DNA of 28,565 bases from Lingula anatina (lineage: Eukaryota; Brachiopoda; Lingulata; Lingulida; Lingulidae), in NCBI RefSeq assembly GCF_001039355.2, contig NW_019775630.1:1-28565 (forward strand), in the 5' to 3' direction. Position numbers and translations under genes: made by a program. The notes under the pieces were generated by a model that had not been told where the DNA came from, ran no database searches, and was given only the letters and a program-made list of their open reading frames with translations. Positions 1 through 11,300 of the stretch are shown here, piece after piece (position 1 is the first letter of the stretch; every line of letters begins with the position of its first letter).

Positions 1-21
1 TATATATATATATATATATTT
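1..21. repeat. (TA)n microsatellite at left edge
   Basis: Alternating TA at the window start; its real length is unknown because the window cuts it. It lies in intron 3 of copy A. Confidence 0.9.
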
Positions 22-212
22 ATCAGCTGTTCCGTCCAGTTTTAAATATCTTTCCAGTCCGGCTCTTAAATATTAGTCAATACAAATGTAAAATCTCGTA
101 CGAATTAAATCAGAAATATTGAAACGATTTAAAAAACAAAGCCTGAAGCCTTGAAAGAATATAATACCCATCTGATTGTAATTGACTAATAAATGAAATG
201 AAATAAACTTAC

Positions 213-263
213 TCGGCCCAAGAGGAGGCGGCGCTTCCATTGTAGTTATTGCCGGAGGTGGAG
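213..263 (-). CDS. Copy A exon 3, Pro/Thr linker
   Basis: 51-base phase 1-1 exon coding a Pro-rich linker (PPPPAITTMEAPPPLGP). Its acceptor (ATATTTAG) directly abuts a (TATAA)n microsatellite; the donor is GTAAGT. Confidence 0.85.
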
Positions 264-1496
264 CTAAATATAATATAATATAATATAATATAATATAATA
301 TAATATAATATAATATAATATAATATAATATAATATAATATACACACTAAAGGGACGGAATATAAGATTAAAACACAGATTTAAACACACGTTAAGTACA
401 TAAACCGCTTAACTATTAATATAATTCCTGTTGAATTTGAAGGTATATCATTTTAACAGATACCCCTGTGAATTAATGTCGCCACTTCGTGGCAATTAAA
501 CCTCACCCTCCGTCAACCATCTTGATACAGTTTTTAAACGCGCACGACGGAAGTGCTTGAAATGATGGAGGGATTTGAAGAAAATCACTTTAAGCGTGAG
601 TATCAGGACAGGAAGACCAATGGTCGGTAAGTCGCAGAAAAATACCGTTATCTACAGGACAAACCATCAGGAAGATTGAGCATTTCTAATAATCAAAACA
701 AAAAATTATTAAATGTCCAAAAAAGGCGACCCGGGTTACGTTAGAATTGCATAATTTCTTTTAATAAATATCTTTCTATCTTAATAACTTCACCAACATT
801 TGTGAGAAAAAAATTTGCAACATCTTTTTTCCACAAAGAAGTCATAGTCGTGAACACAATGTACGAAAAAAATAATAATAAAAAATAATAATAATAAAAG
901 TAAAAAAAAAAAGAATTAGTATGAGATGACACATACGATGTGGACACTGTTCCGACCCGAGGGGATGCTGGGCTTGACACACAGGGTCGGGTTGTAGCCC
1001 GCAGTTGACACAAACCACGGGTTCCTGGCCCGGCGCTGGTGGGGTTCCTAAACTCGCGATGGAGGCCCACAGCGTTCCGATGGGACAAGATTTTAGGGTG
1101 ACATTTTTCAGTAGGGTGTTGGCGAAGTCACACTGCCAGTAATAGGCGCAGTCGACGTCCGCGACGTAAGCGACACCTTGTGACACGTGCGGTTTGTCCA
1201 CCAGGCATCGTTTCTCAACTTCTCCTAAAAAAATAATTTTATACTTTATTTGTTTAATATTGTGTTAATCGAATGGAAATAAATACTGCTAGTTTTCATT
1301 AATATTTCCCCCTTTGTGATTGCATTCCAAGTCCTTGATTGTTTGTCCTCCAAACGTGGCGATAAAAAACAATTACATGTACTAGTCACAATAACATCGA
1401 TACAACAGTTTAACAGTTCTTTTTAAAAAACTTACCAATAGGTAAATGAGCGTAGGCAGCGCCTATCAGAGCTAGGCACACTTGAATGATCTTCAT
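213..1496 (-). CDS. Copy A: chitin-binding/LamG-like secreted protein, 5' part only
   Basis: First three coding exons of the leftmost paralog: exon 1 1436-1496, exon 2 937-1224, exon 3 213-263; the LamG-coding exons lie beyond the left edge. All junctions are GT-AG and phase 1. Exon 1 gives a signal peptide (MKIIQVCLALIGAAYA). Exon 2 gives the cysteine-rich chitin-binding module with all eight cysteines seen in the other copies. Exon 3 is a Pro/Thr linker. Oddity: the CAG acceptor just before the start codon in copies B and C reads CGG here. Two in-frame ATGs lie 10 and 9 codons upstream (1526, 1523), after a better acceptor (TAATCTAG, exon from 1538), so the true start may be 1526 with a longer n-region. 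The family call rests on the full-length copies B and C; the role in a shell or other matrix is inference. Confidence 0.85.
268..342. repeat. (TATAA)n microsatellite at copy A exon 3 acceptor
   Basis: About 15 units of TATAA, starting within about five bases of the 3' splice site of exon 3. The same repeat sits at the same place in copies B and C. Confidence 0.93.
937..1224 (-). CDS. Copy A exon 2, peritrophin-A/CBM14-like module
   Basis: 288 bases, phase 1-1. Cysteines run C-x18-C-x5-C-x14-C, the spacing of a peritrophin-A domain, with the aromatic run CAYYWQC and a CPIGTLW motif. CVNC and two further Cys follow. One N-glycosylation sequon (NVT) is conserved in all copies. Acceptor TTTTTTTAG, donor GTATGT. 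Confidence 0.88.
1436..1496 (-). CDS. Copy A coding exon 1 (signal peptide)
   Basis: Encodes 20 codons plus one base, with a short basic start, a hydrophobic core and Ala-Tyr-Ala before the likely cleavage site. The donor reads GTAAG. The coding exon may extend to 1526 if the upstream in-frame ATG is used. Confidence 0.83.
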
Positions 1497-1875
1497 TGTG
1501 AACCGAAAACTAACACTTTGCATCATTCAGGAATATGTCTAGATTAAAATAAAAAAAAAAATCTATCGAATAAAAGAATTACATCAGGTTGGCTTATGTA
1601 GCTCATGTAGCTCTTTCATATGTAATGATAAATATAGTAAATCACCTCCTGTTGAAATTGTCCACTCTTTTATCAAGAGAATGTGTGGTAAAGGGATTTG
1701 CAATGGTCAGTCGAGAAAAAAATAGATTCCTTTTTATCCGTCCCTTTCCACCGCCCATACACGAACGTCTTACATGTATCTACCGAAAAGCAAAACCGAG
1801 TACATACCATGAAAATAATAAGCTTATAGTTTAGACTGCAAACTGACTTGCCTTATTATATGTCTCTTACCTTAC

Positions 1876-1937
1876 CTGCAAACCTGTCAACGGTAGGAAG
1901 CAGTGAGACGCCCAACGCTGCCGCTCGCTTCTTTTAT
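1876..1937 (-). promoter_or_regulatory. Copy A promoter and untranslated first exon
   Basis: On the minus strand GGATAAAAG (1931-1939) is a TATA box. An initiator-like TCTCACT puts the likely start at about 1904, 33 bases downstream. The untranslated exon, about 1904-1876, ends in a CAG|GTAAGG donor, and the 5' UTR intron runs to the start-codon exon. The same arrangement occurs at copies B and C. The start position is inferred from spacing only. Confidence 0.65.
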
Positions 1938-2257
1938 CCTTCTCCCCTGCCAACTCAAGCGGGGGAAATCTTAGATTCGCGATACTAAGAGCGTTGTTTT
2001 ATCACTGGTTATGTCTCTTTGGTTGCCAAACGATAAACAAGGGCGATGGAAACCAATTTAAATTGTTAATTTCAGAGTAATGAAGGCCGGGAAGGGTGGA
2101 ACACAAAAACACCCTTTTGTGTAAACCATTTAAGAAAAGATAAATGAGGATCCTCTTGAATTGATAAAATCATATTAAAAATAACGTGTCTTAGATTAAA
2201 TTGAGTCTGTTGTTAGTCAAGTTTTTTAAATTTACCATTGAAATTCAGATTTTACGA

Positions 2258-2604
2258 TTAAAGGGATAATAACTCTTCGTATGAGATCTATATTTCACAA
2301 TAAAAACATTGTGAACAACTCATAGAAATATTATATATACTGTTGTACAAGAAAAACGGCAGTTATAGCTATTATTCTGATATCTGAGCTTGTCTTTAGA
2401 CCACGTGACCTCTATTGATGGCTATACTCTGTTATAATCTCTTAAGAATTTATAACAAACAAAAAAACTACTTTTTAGAAAAAACAAGGGACTAACTTTG
2501 AATGTGAAAATGGATTCATTAACCATTGGTAAGTACGGGGAAATTGTTGTTTACTCCAGGAAAATTCATTTTTTGGCCAAAGCGAAGAGTTATTATCCCT
2601 TTAA
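2258..2604. mobile_element. TTAA-flanked MITE, copy 1
   Basis: A 339-base element (2262-2600) flanked on both sides by TTAA. Its ends are exact inverted repeats: AGGGATAATAACTCTTCG on the left, and the reverse complement on the right. It has no coding capacity. TTAA target sites fit piggyBac-type or Kolobok-type transposition. It lies about 325 bases upstream of the copy A transcription start. A second copy in the opposite orientation is at 23610-23948. Confidence 0.85.
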
Positions 2605-4104
2605 CTGCTTCGAACAATTTAGCCCCCCTCCCCTTACTAAAATGCATACGACAGCCAATATTGCATAATTGATGCTAATGAAAATGCTAATGTATGCTTT
2701 TTAAGATATAATATATTGCCGACGAACTGTTTTGAAACCATGGGTGATTATATCATCACATATAACTAGGAGAGAAGCTAGGATAGACTGTGCATGCGTC
2801 AATTAGATTAATGGTGCTAGTATTAATTGTTTCATGATACATGGCTTGTTTAAATGCTTAGTGCCATTGATAAATTCATTTTTGTGAAAATGTATATAAA
2901 CCGTGCACCATCCGAACAAATAAAACAGAACCAGCAAACCTCAAACCTGATGGATAAAAGGTTGTAAAGCCTGTCACAGCTGTCAATTCTCTGTTGAAAT
3001 CTTAAGAAATTTGACAGGTAAATTTCAGTTACTTTTTCTATATCCACTGAAAAATGAAAATCTCTTTGTTTAAAAAAGACACCTTTGTGTAGTACCAGTT
3101 GTGCAAGTAAATGTGTGCAAATTTCGGTACATTGTCGACTAGTTAGCTCTTCTTCTTGCTACCACATCTATTCTCATAACAAACATTGCCGCCGAATCAC
3201 CAGGTCCAGTATCAAGATCGGTGAAAGTGTTCTTAAAATTTCTTTGCTGCATCAAATGAATGTAATTCATTTTCACTTTTGCTACTCATTATAGCCTCTC
3301 TGTTTAAGACAGTTATATATCAGATTTCTTTTGACAACTGTCACATTGAAATCAAAAATGAATATCAAATCATAAATTTTCAAAAACGTTCCATATAATT
3401 ATAGCAAGAGTGTATGAATGTTAATTTGACAGTACTAGTTTTGTTTACCTCGTGTCCATTTATTCAGAACGCCTTTAATAAGGTAAAATGTGAACTGCGT
3501 TTTTTTTTTTGTTTAAATGTTAGGATCAATTTCCAGATATTTATAAACTAAAATCATTGTAAACTCGTTGCAAAATCTCATGTAACAGATTGTGCATGTT
3601 TACTGTGCAGTACCACCCTCCCTTAATTGACTCCCTGCTTTTTTCCATCTGACGTACACCATCAGTATGTTTTATTTTTGAATAATTTCGAAAAACAGAG
3701 ATTTTCAAATAAGTGTGCTTCATGATAGGCCCAAACCTGAACGTGTTACTCCCTGTGTTTATTCTGCTAAGGAATAGATATCGAATATGGCAGGGTCTGC
3801 AAGGTAGTACGGGGTAACACCAAAGGACGCGAACGCTACTTTGCAAGAAGCAATCTTTGTCTTTAGGCAACATTGAAAATAGAAAAATAAATAAATAAAT
3901 AAATAAATAAATAAAAAAGAACAATTCAATGAATTTTCAGCATCAATATTTTCTTGCAACTTACTGTTTAAAAATGATGTTGTAATTTTACGAGAAAGCG
4001 TAGTATTGAGATGACAGTGGAAGTGTTTGACAAAATATTTGAAATGTACTGTATTGTTAATGGTATTGTTTGGATGAGAAATGCTCCCTTTTTTGGCGAC
4101 ATCA
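2605..4104. other. Intergenic stretch between copy A promoter and copy B 3' region
   Basis: No supported gene, RNA or intact transposon was recognised. The only clear structure is an (AAAT)n microsatellite at about 3886-3916. Open frames here are short, low in complexity and lack splice or start context. From about 4010 the sequence begins to resemble the regions downstream of copies C and D. Confidence 0.6.
3886..3916. repeat. (AAAT)n microsatellite
   Basis: About seven AAAT units followed by an A-run. Confidence 0.9.
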
Positions 4105-4178
4105 ACAAATACAGTGTCTCGGTGCTGCCGAATAAAACTAATCTTTCTCACACAAACCAGACACAAACTGTACACAAA

Positions 4179-4190
4179 ATAATAATAATG

Positions 4191-4226
<36 letters not shown>
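4179..4226. repeat. (AAT)n microsatellite
   Basis: About 15 AAT units downstream of the copy B poly(A) signal. Copies C and D have CA and TC repeats at the corresponding place instead. Confidence 0.92.
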
Positions 4227-4344
4227 GAAACGTAGAGTAAGAGCTATTTTAAAATAATTCAGAAACTAAACCTCTCTTTCCTTTAAACACAGACACTGCA
4301 CAAAAATCAAAGTATACAAACTAAATTTTGAATTGCTTCTAAGG

Positions 4345-4350
4345 TTTATT
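4345..4350 (-). terminator. Copy B poly(A) signal AATAAA
   Basis: TTTATT on the plus strand reads AATAAA on the coding strand, 277 bases after the stop codon. The context GAATAAACCTTAGAAGC is shared with the poly(A) signals of copies C and D, which supports it as the 3' end of the transcript. Confidence 0.75.
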
Positions 4351-4626
4351 CAGAATCTCTGCGTTTAGCACAGGATTTTATTTCTTTTGTACTACGGAAA
4401 CAAGTTAAGACATCATAATCGTAAATTCATATCTTTCCAGCAACAAGAAACGTGTCAAACACGACCACGTTTTTTTTTCAGGAATTAAGTTCTACATCCG
4501 ATTATCAAAATCATCATTGGAACTTAAGAGTCCTGTTTTATACATAAAGATGTTCTCTCTGCGGGACGCGATTATCGCCGTTTCTCTCTTTGCTGGGGGT
4601 CTGTCGTCATTATCGATAGCCAATAA
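4345..4626 (-). other. Copy B 3' UTR
   Basis: About 280 bases from stop codon to poly(A) signal, clearly alignable with the 3' UTRs of copies C (17402-17681) and D (27886-28171). Shared stretches include TTCTACATCCGATTATCAAA and the GCTTTGCTGGGGGTCTGT block (plus-strand sense). Intron sequence around the last exon is much more diverged. Confidence 0.7.
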
Positions 4627-4713
4627 TTATGACCACGGTGGTCCATAGTAGTCAATCTGCATATCAGCTTTGACAGCGTCGGCGTTAGGATACAATTTGT
4701 CGGTAAAGAAGAG
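4627..4713 (-). CDS. Copy B last coding exon
   Basis: 87 bases including TAA. Begins LFFTDKLY and ends DYYGPPWS. Copies C and D begin LFFTDK and LYFTDK and end in DYVGPP. Acceptor TTTTCAG. Confidence 0.88.
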   Translation of the reverse strand, partial: LFFTDKLYPNADAVKADMQIDYYGPPWS

Positions 4714-5314
4714 CTGAAAATAGATGAGTAGAGGTAAAAAAGAGCACATACCCTTAACCATCCCTCATATTCTTATTTTTCATCAGGCGTAGTTGGCCAC
4801 GTGTCATTTAACCACCCCATCTTAACTTAGGAGAATTTTCTCTGTAGCAAAATACGCTATGAACAGCAAAACGCAACAAAACCAAAATATGTCTTCAACC
4901 ATGGGCCATACTGGTAAGTATAATAATGAAACCCTCCTAGTCTACCTAGTTTATATATCTTTCTTGCATTACTGTGGGTTATTTTTGATTCGCGTGANAA
5001 AATTTTAACTAAATGCGTGTTTTGTTTCTATATCAAGTGTACCCATGTCCACAAGTAGAAGCGGTGGATGGAAGCAGTGGTTCTGATGTTCTGGTTGTGA
5101 CCAGTAGGCCTAAACCACAGCAGGGACTTAATTGCTATAAAGCAGACCGACATACATCTCTAAACAGATGGAACTTATATTGTCTTTCATTAAATAACAT
5201 AGAGCTTTACATTTAACGGCAAGACACACTTTGAGAAGGAATAAGATGAAAATAACATGGGTTGGCATCCTAAAATATAATTTGAGTATGACTTATTACC
5301 CTCTATTCCTTTGG

Positions 5315-5385
<71 letters not shown>

Positions 5386-8346
5386 ATCAACCATGATGAT
5401 GTGCGAAAAGTAATGTATATACCAGTGCTTACCAAACAAATATTGCCAGAATAGCTTCCTGGGAGACCTGGTACGCTGTATTTGGGTGGTACGTGGCCGA
5501 CGAATAAAGGCTCTTGTGGCTCACAAACAATTGACCATATAAAATCGTTGTCGGGGTCTGAAATAGCATGTTGAAATATATCAGGCAGCAGCAAGCTTAC
5601 AAATAATTTAGTTTCAAAAATGTCCCGTAGATTGGGAATTGGCCAGGGCCTGTTTATATTTATTGAAATCGCTCTAGCCTGTCTGTTAACACGCAATTCA
5701 AGCACTTTTTATATTTATATGGGAAAGCTAATTTAAATGTCTGTGCAATTTGAATTTGGATGAGATCTTTTCAAGTTGGGTAGACATACTTGTCCAGGAT
5801 TCCTTCCATCTTCTTTAATTGAAATTAAATTTGATTCGGATTAAGGTTTTGCATTTATCTGGATTTGGCGGACTGCAATTTCTTCTGCAGATTCTTAATT
5901 TTTGACTTCGTTCGGTAATATTTCTCTCCCATGCTTCGTTTTTTAAGTTTAATAAAAATCGAAGGATGGGAGGAACAGTTTTAAATCAATAGATGTCGGC
6001 AAGTCACGGTTCAATCATTTTTTGTGCTTGTTTCACTGTTAGAATCCAAAATCACAATGTAAACCTCTTTGTCAAGTAGTCGAATAATGTACAAAAAAGA
6101 CCATTCTGAATCGTGGACTATACAACACTGGTCAAAAAGGTTGTCCCACCCCCATTTCCATGTATTTTTATTTACAAATGATCACCTCACAGCTGTAAAT
6201 TGTTAGAAATAGTGCTTTTTATTACAGATAACCTTTTTGAACCTTTTTGACCAATGTTGTAAGTTCGTGAGGAGTAAAATTCTGTATATAGACCAAGATG
6301 TATGATTTACAGTAGGTACAATTTCAAAATCCGTGGTAGGAGTAGGGGTTGCACTTTGCGATTGCGTAAAAGCAAAGGCCTGTTGCGCTTATTAAAATAA
6401 ACGAACATAATTGAAAAGTTGTAAATTTTGCCGGTACATGCTACAATTTTTATTTCCCATTTTACATTTGCTCCACTGGAGGTGCAATGGTCCCTTTCCA
6501 CAAGACAATCTGAAATAACCTGATCCATTTACAGAATGCTCTTCATTTCTTCAGATTTTTAACATCGATATCATTATCAATAACAGAGCAATTTTACAAA
6601 AAGCTGTATATTTCTTTGCAGATAACGATCCAAATATGTCAGTTGTTTGCAGTACAGCGATGGTTGTTTAGTACATGTACTAGTAGTTAAGTTATTTTTC
6701 GTTATAGTTAGTGAATTACATGTACCTGTATGTAGGCATACCAATCCCTTAGTCCATGAGCAACTTCGTTAACTTATATAAGATGTGACATAATACATTT
6801 AAGATATAACTCAATGCTTAGACCTTGCTTACCATCTGGTACTGTAGCAGAGTCCTGGTACACGGCGCCGCCGGCGTATACGGTGAGGATTAAGGTCTTG
6901 CCGTCCCATGTCACGATCACGCCTATATATCCAGCCCCTGGCGCCTGCAATAACACACGATTGTTCATACTGATTACAAATTATTAAATCAGCTATTTAC
7001 CTATGAGACTTAATCATCAAATCATTTACCTACTTATTTCTGTTCCACCCATGCTTGTACACAACAGAGTTCATACTGCACTAATGCCCTACCAAAGCCT
7101 TAATAAATAAGTGAATGAATGTACTCACACGAGGATATGATCCCTGACCTGATGTTAAGGCCCCTGACATGAGGTTAAGGCCCCTGACCTGGGGCTATGA
7201 CACCTGACCTGACCAGTTAAATTGCTATTATTACAGTGAATCAATACTTTGCAAATTGGACGATTTATTTTACTAATAAACGAACTACAAAGATATAACA
7301 AAATTCATTAAATGGAATAAGGCTTCATTCACATGGAAAGTCTATTTTCTAAAAATCTGTTTTCTGTTCGCGGTATAACTTGTGATCACGGTCTGTGCCC
7401 TGAATATCCCGCGGCGTAATTACTGGCAGCGCGAACCAGTTACTTCCAAAGCTTTAATGAATTCTCGGCTGTGCTCGGAGGAGATTCTGATACCCTGACG
7501 CATGCGCAGTAGGAAGTTAGAAAGTTAATGGCGGTCGCGGTTGCTTTAAAAAATGTGTTTGTCGATTTTGTGCAACAACAAGACGAAGGAGATGAAGAAG
7601 CTATACACACGACAGATACGAGTGCAACCGTCATGATCCGATGGCAAGCGATGCGGCAACGGAGATGAGATTTTATAGAATGCGAGCACAGCCGAGAATT
7701 AATTACAGCTTTGTATAAGTAACTGGCTCGCGCTGCCAGTAATTACGCCGCGGGATATTCAGGGCACAGACCGAGATCATAAGATACCGCGAATAGAAAA
7801 AAGATTTTTAGAAAAATAGACTTTCCATGTGAACGAAGCCTAAGTGAATAAACTTACAGTAACTGAGACAGTAAGAGTCTGCTCCTCGCCCAAGGGGTTC
7901 TGGACTACTACAGACGCTGAGACTTCATCACCGTTTATGAAGATGGTAAAGCACCTGAAGAGGATAACAGCATCCTGGGGCACGGGTCTATTGAAGACAG
8001 CAGCAGTCACCCAGCTCGACCTTGGACGCATGTTTTGAAAGTACGGAATCTGAAGTCCGCCTTGAAAGTAAAGTTGTAGTTAATTATTGTATCGGAAATA
8101 AATATTTTACAATTTTATGGAAAAAAAAATTAAATTAATTATCTTATAATTGGATTTATAAAATCTTATCTAGGTAAATAAAGAAGACATCCCCTTACCG
8201 GTTCCGTTAAACTCGGCGCATCCTGGCTCTATTACCGACAAACCTACTGTGCCCACTGGTTCATTGGCGGCGTAAGCTCTGTCTCCGTACGAGTTCAAGT
8301 TCACAACAAAAGGCCACCACATTGGAAACTCGGCTGAAATAAGAGT

Positions 8347-8396
<50 letters not shown>

Positions 8397-11300
8397 ACTG
8401 AGAGTTTGACTAAACTTTCATTTCATTGAAACCTCACACCAAGCTTAATATACCGTCAAATCACTTCTTCAGCCATGGATTACCCAAACAGCATCTTGTA
8501 ATTATGCCGCAATGTATATTTAAATTAAACAAAAGAGCATTTTAAGTTCTCAAAAGAATGGCAATAAGATCAGGACCACTCAGAGAGCGCAGATATACGA
8601 CAAGATTAATATTTTTATTCATTAGTTAAAACCAAGATGTATCCATTAATCAATTAAGGAAGAACTGATAAGATTTGGTGATGATCCATTAACTGATTAA
8701 TTCTACTCACAGACAAACACACAAATAAACGGTAACCGAAACAACACCTCTTTGTCAGAGGTAATTATTCTAAAATATTAGGAGACTTATTCATTTGGAG
8801 TAATTACCACGTCTTTCCTTCCAAATTGACTGAAAATTCTGAAATTTCATCGAAATTTGCGAATAAATGCCCATACTTCAACGGCGATCACAACAATCTC
8901 CTTTGTTTGCAGAAATTATTCGATATTTAATAATAATAATAATTTATTCAGCTTTTAAAATGTTACATTTTGACATTGTTCGCTGTCTGAGCTACTTCCA
9001 ACACTATTATGTATACATCACAAATATAATAAATGATAAAATAATTATGTCCGCTTAAGTGTACGATGACGGCTAGTCACGATCCCCTGTTGTTCCTCAT
9101 TAAAACGCCAAGCTGTTCAGCTAGTTATGCTCCAATTTTAATAGTAGTATATTTTATACGATTTATTGCTCGTTGAAATACATATTCACACAACTTACGT
9201 CCGGCGATGCAACCACATCTTTTAAAACTAAAGATAAGATGTCCACAGGAAAATGTTTGGTTCCGGTTCAGGTACCATACGTTGCTGTCTTCGCCTAGGA
9301 TTTCTTGGAATGCCAATTTCTGGGGCATGATTGTACATTTTTCTGGAATAAATGCAACGATAGTTAACAGAAAATAATTTAAAAATGAGTCTACCTGCAG
9401 ATAATGCACATTTACAACGGCAACATATTTGTATCAAACAGAAAGGGACAGACCCTCTCCAGTCAGATACATCATACATGTACGATTAAGTTATTAAGGA
9501 GACGGGTAATGTCTGAAAGCTGTCGACTAAGCTTTCCGGATATTTACTAGTCTTGAGTATCAGTTCAGATGGCTTAAAATAATCTTCAAGTTAAGACAAA
9601 ACCTATAAGTTTATCTTCAAGTGACATCCGCTAGAAAAAATGTATGCCTGAACCATTATCATATATAAATAAAATGTTTTAGAAATTAATACCTACTAAA
9701 TGACTATCTCAGTACCTGAATAAATCAACTTTGGGATTAGTCTAAGAATTTTTTAGTATTTGGGTAGCCCATATGATCATACAAAAAAAGTAGGAAAATC
9801 CAAGTAGTGGAACAGGTATTTTTGGTGAAAATCCAAAATGGCCGCCAGCATAGAGATCTACAGTTACCGTAGTAGGTGCACTTTTGCTCCAGGTGGTTTC
9901 AACAAAAGCTTGTTAAAATGGTACACAATGCATAAAGGAATGTTGTGACACTTCTCTCCAAATAAATCAAATGCAGATAGCCTCAACAAGATACAAAATG
10001 GCCGCCAAAACTAAAATGGCGGCTACAAGTCATACCAAATTTGAAGCAAAAAAACTGAATAAAAAATAAGCTCAAAAGTACACTTTTGGTCTTTTACCAC
10101 TTTCTGTTGTAGTACAAGATTGAACAGGACATAATAAACACTTAAATAAAATGATTTTAAAGGTGCTCTTTATCCAATTCATGCACCAAAATAAACTTGC
10201 CTGAGGTAAACGACATTATTTCCTACTTAAAATGTATTGCCAACCTATCCCTACACTTAATTCAATGTCTTATTCCATTTGAATCTTACATGTAGTTATA
10301 AATAACTGACAAGTCATTTAGAACCTAACTGCCTTCACCAAGGACAGCCTTGGTTTCACTTCAAACACAAGAAAATGACGTTGCGAGCAATTATGGCTAC
10401 GGGACAAGGTTCAGAAGATTATGATCGTATGATGTACGCTTCAGATAAACTTTTTTTTAATGAAATATGGATGTCTGTGTCACCTTGAACTTGGATTACT
10501 TCAACTCCAGCACCTTCCAACTTCTCACCAAGGAAATAAATGAACCTGTTTGTTTTCTTTTGATTGACCAATAAACTTACTGTCTCCAAGAGGTGGCGGA
10601 GGTTCCATTGTAGTAGGTACAGGTGGTGGAGCTGAAATATAATATAATATAATATAATATAATATAATATAATATAATATAATATAATATAATATAATAT
10701 AATGTTATGTTATGTAATGTAATGTAATGTAATGTAATGTAATATAATATAATACGATATAATATAAATCACCCCGAGTGCACAGACCTCCACCAAGGCT
10801 AATTGTATAATAATCAAATTAAATGAAGTTTTTTTCAAAGGCTATTCACAATCCCGGATACAGCTAGAATTTCGTAAGTATTTATTATTTTCTTTTTCAA
10901 CAAGGGAACATCTTTAAAACTTTATCGATATCACAATTACATTATCTTTTCCAAAAGAAAGAAAAAAAAAAACAATAATAACAATAGTTAAAATAAAAAC
11001 ATTGCCGCCGTCATGATGGTCCTTCGGTTTTTCTGTTGGCTGTGCTAAACAGAACTCACTGTCAGAGACCAGCTTGGTGACACCATTTTTGTATTGTGAG
11101 AAAAAAAATCCAAGTTTAATAATGGACACAGAATGGCCAGAAAAATACCTGTGAGCACATAGCAACACAACACTTTCTGTGATATTGGTAGATGGTATAA
11201 GAAGTATGATAACGTGATACATACCATCAGGGCACTGGTCTGACCCGGTGGGGTACTGTACGTGACATTCTTCATCGGGCTGCAGCTCGCAGTTTACACA

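Noticed and set aside
73-390. 105-codon minus-strand frame with repeated ILYYI
   Set aside because: Readthrough of the TATAA array into exon 3 in the wrong context; only the 51-base exon is supported.
5190-5705. 171-codon minus-strand frame with IYIYIY
   Set aside because: Only 5433-5557 is exon 8 of copy B; the rest is intron with a TA repeat.
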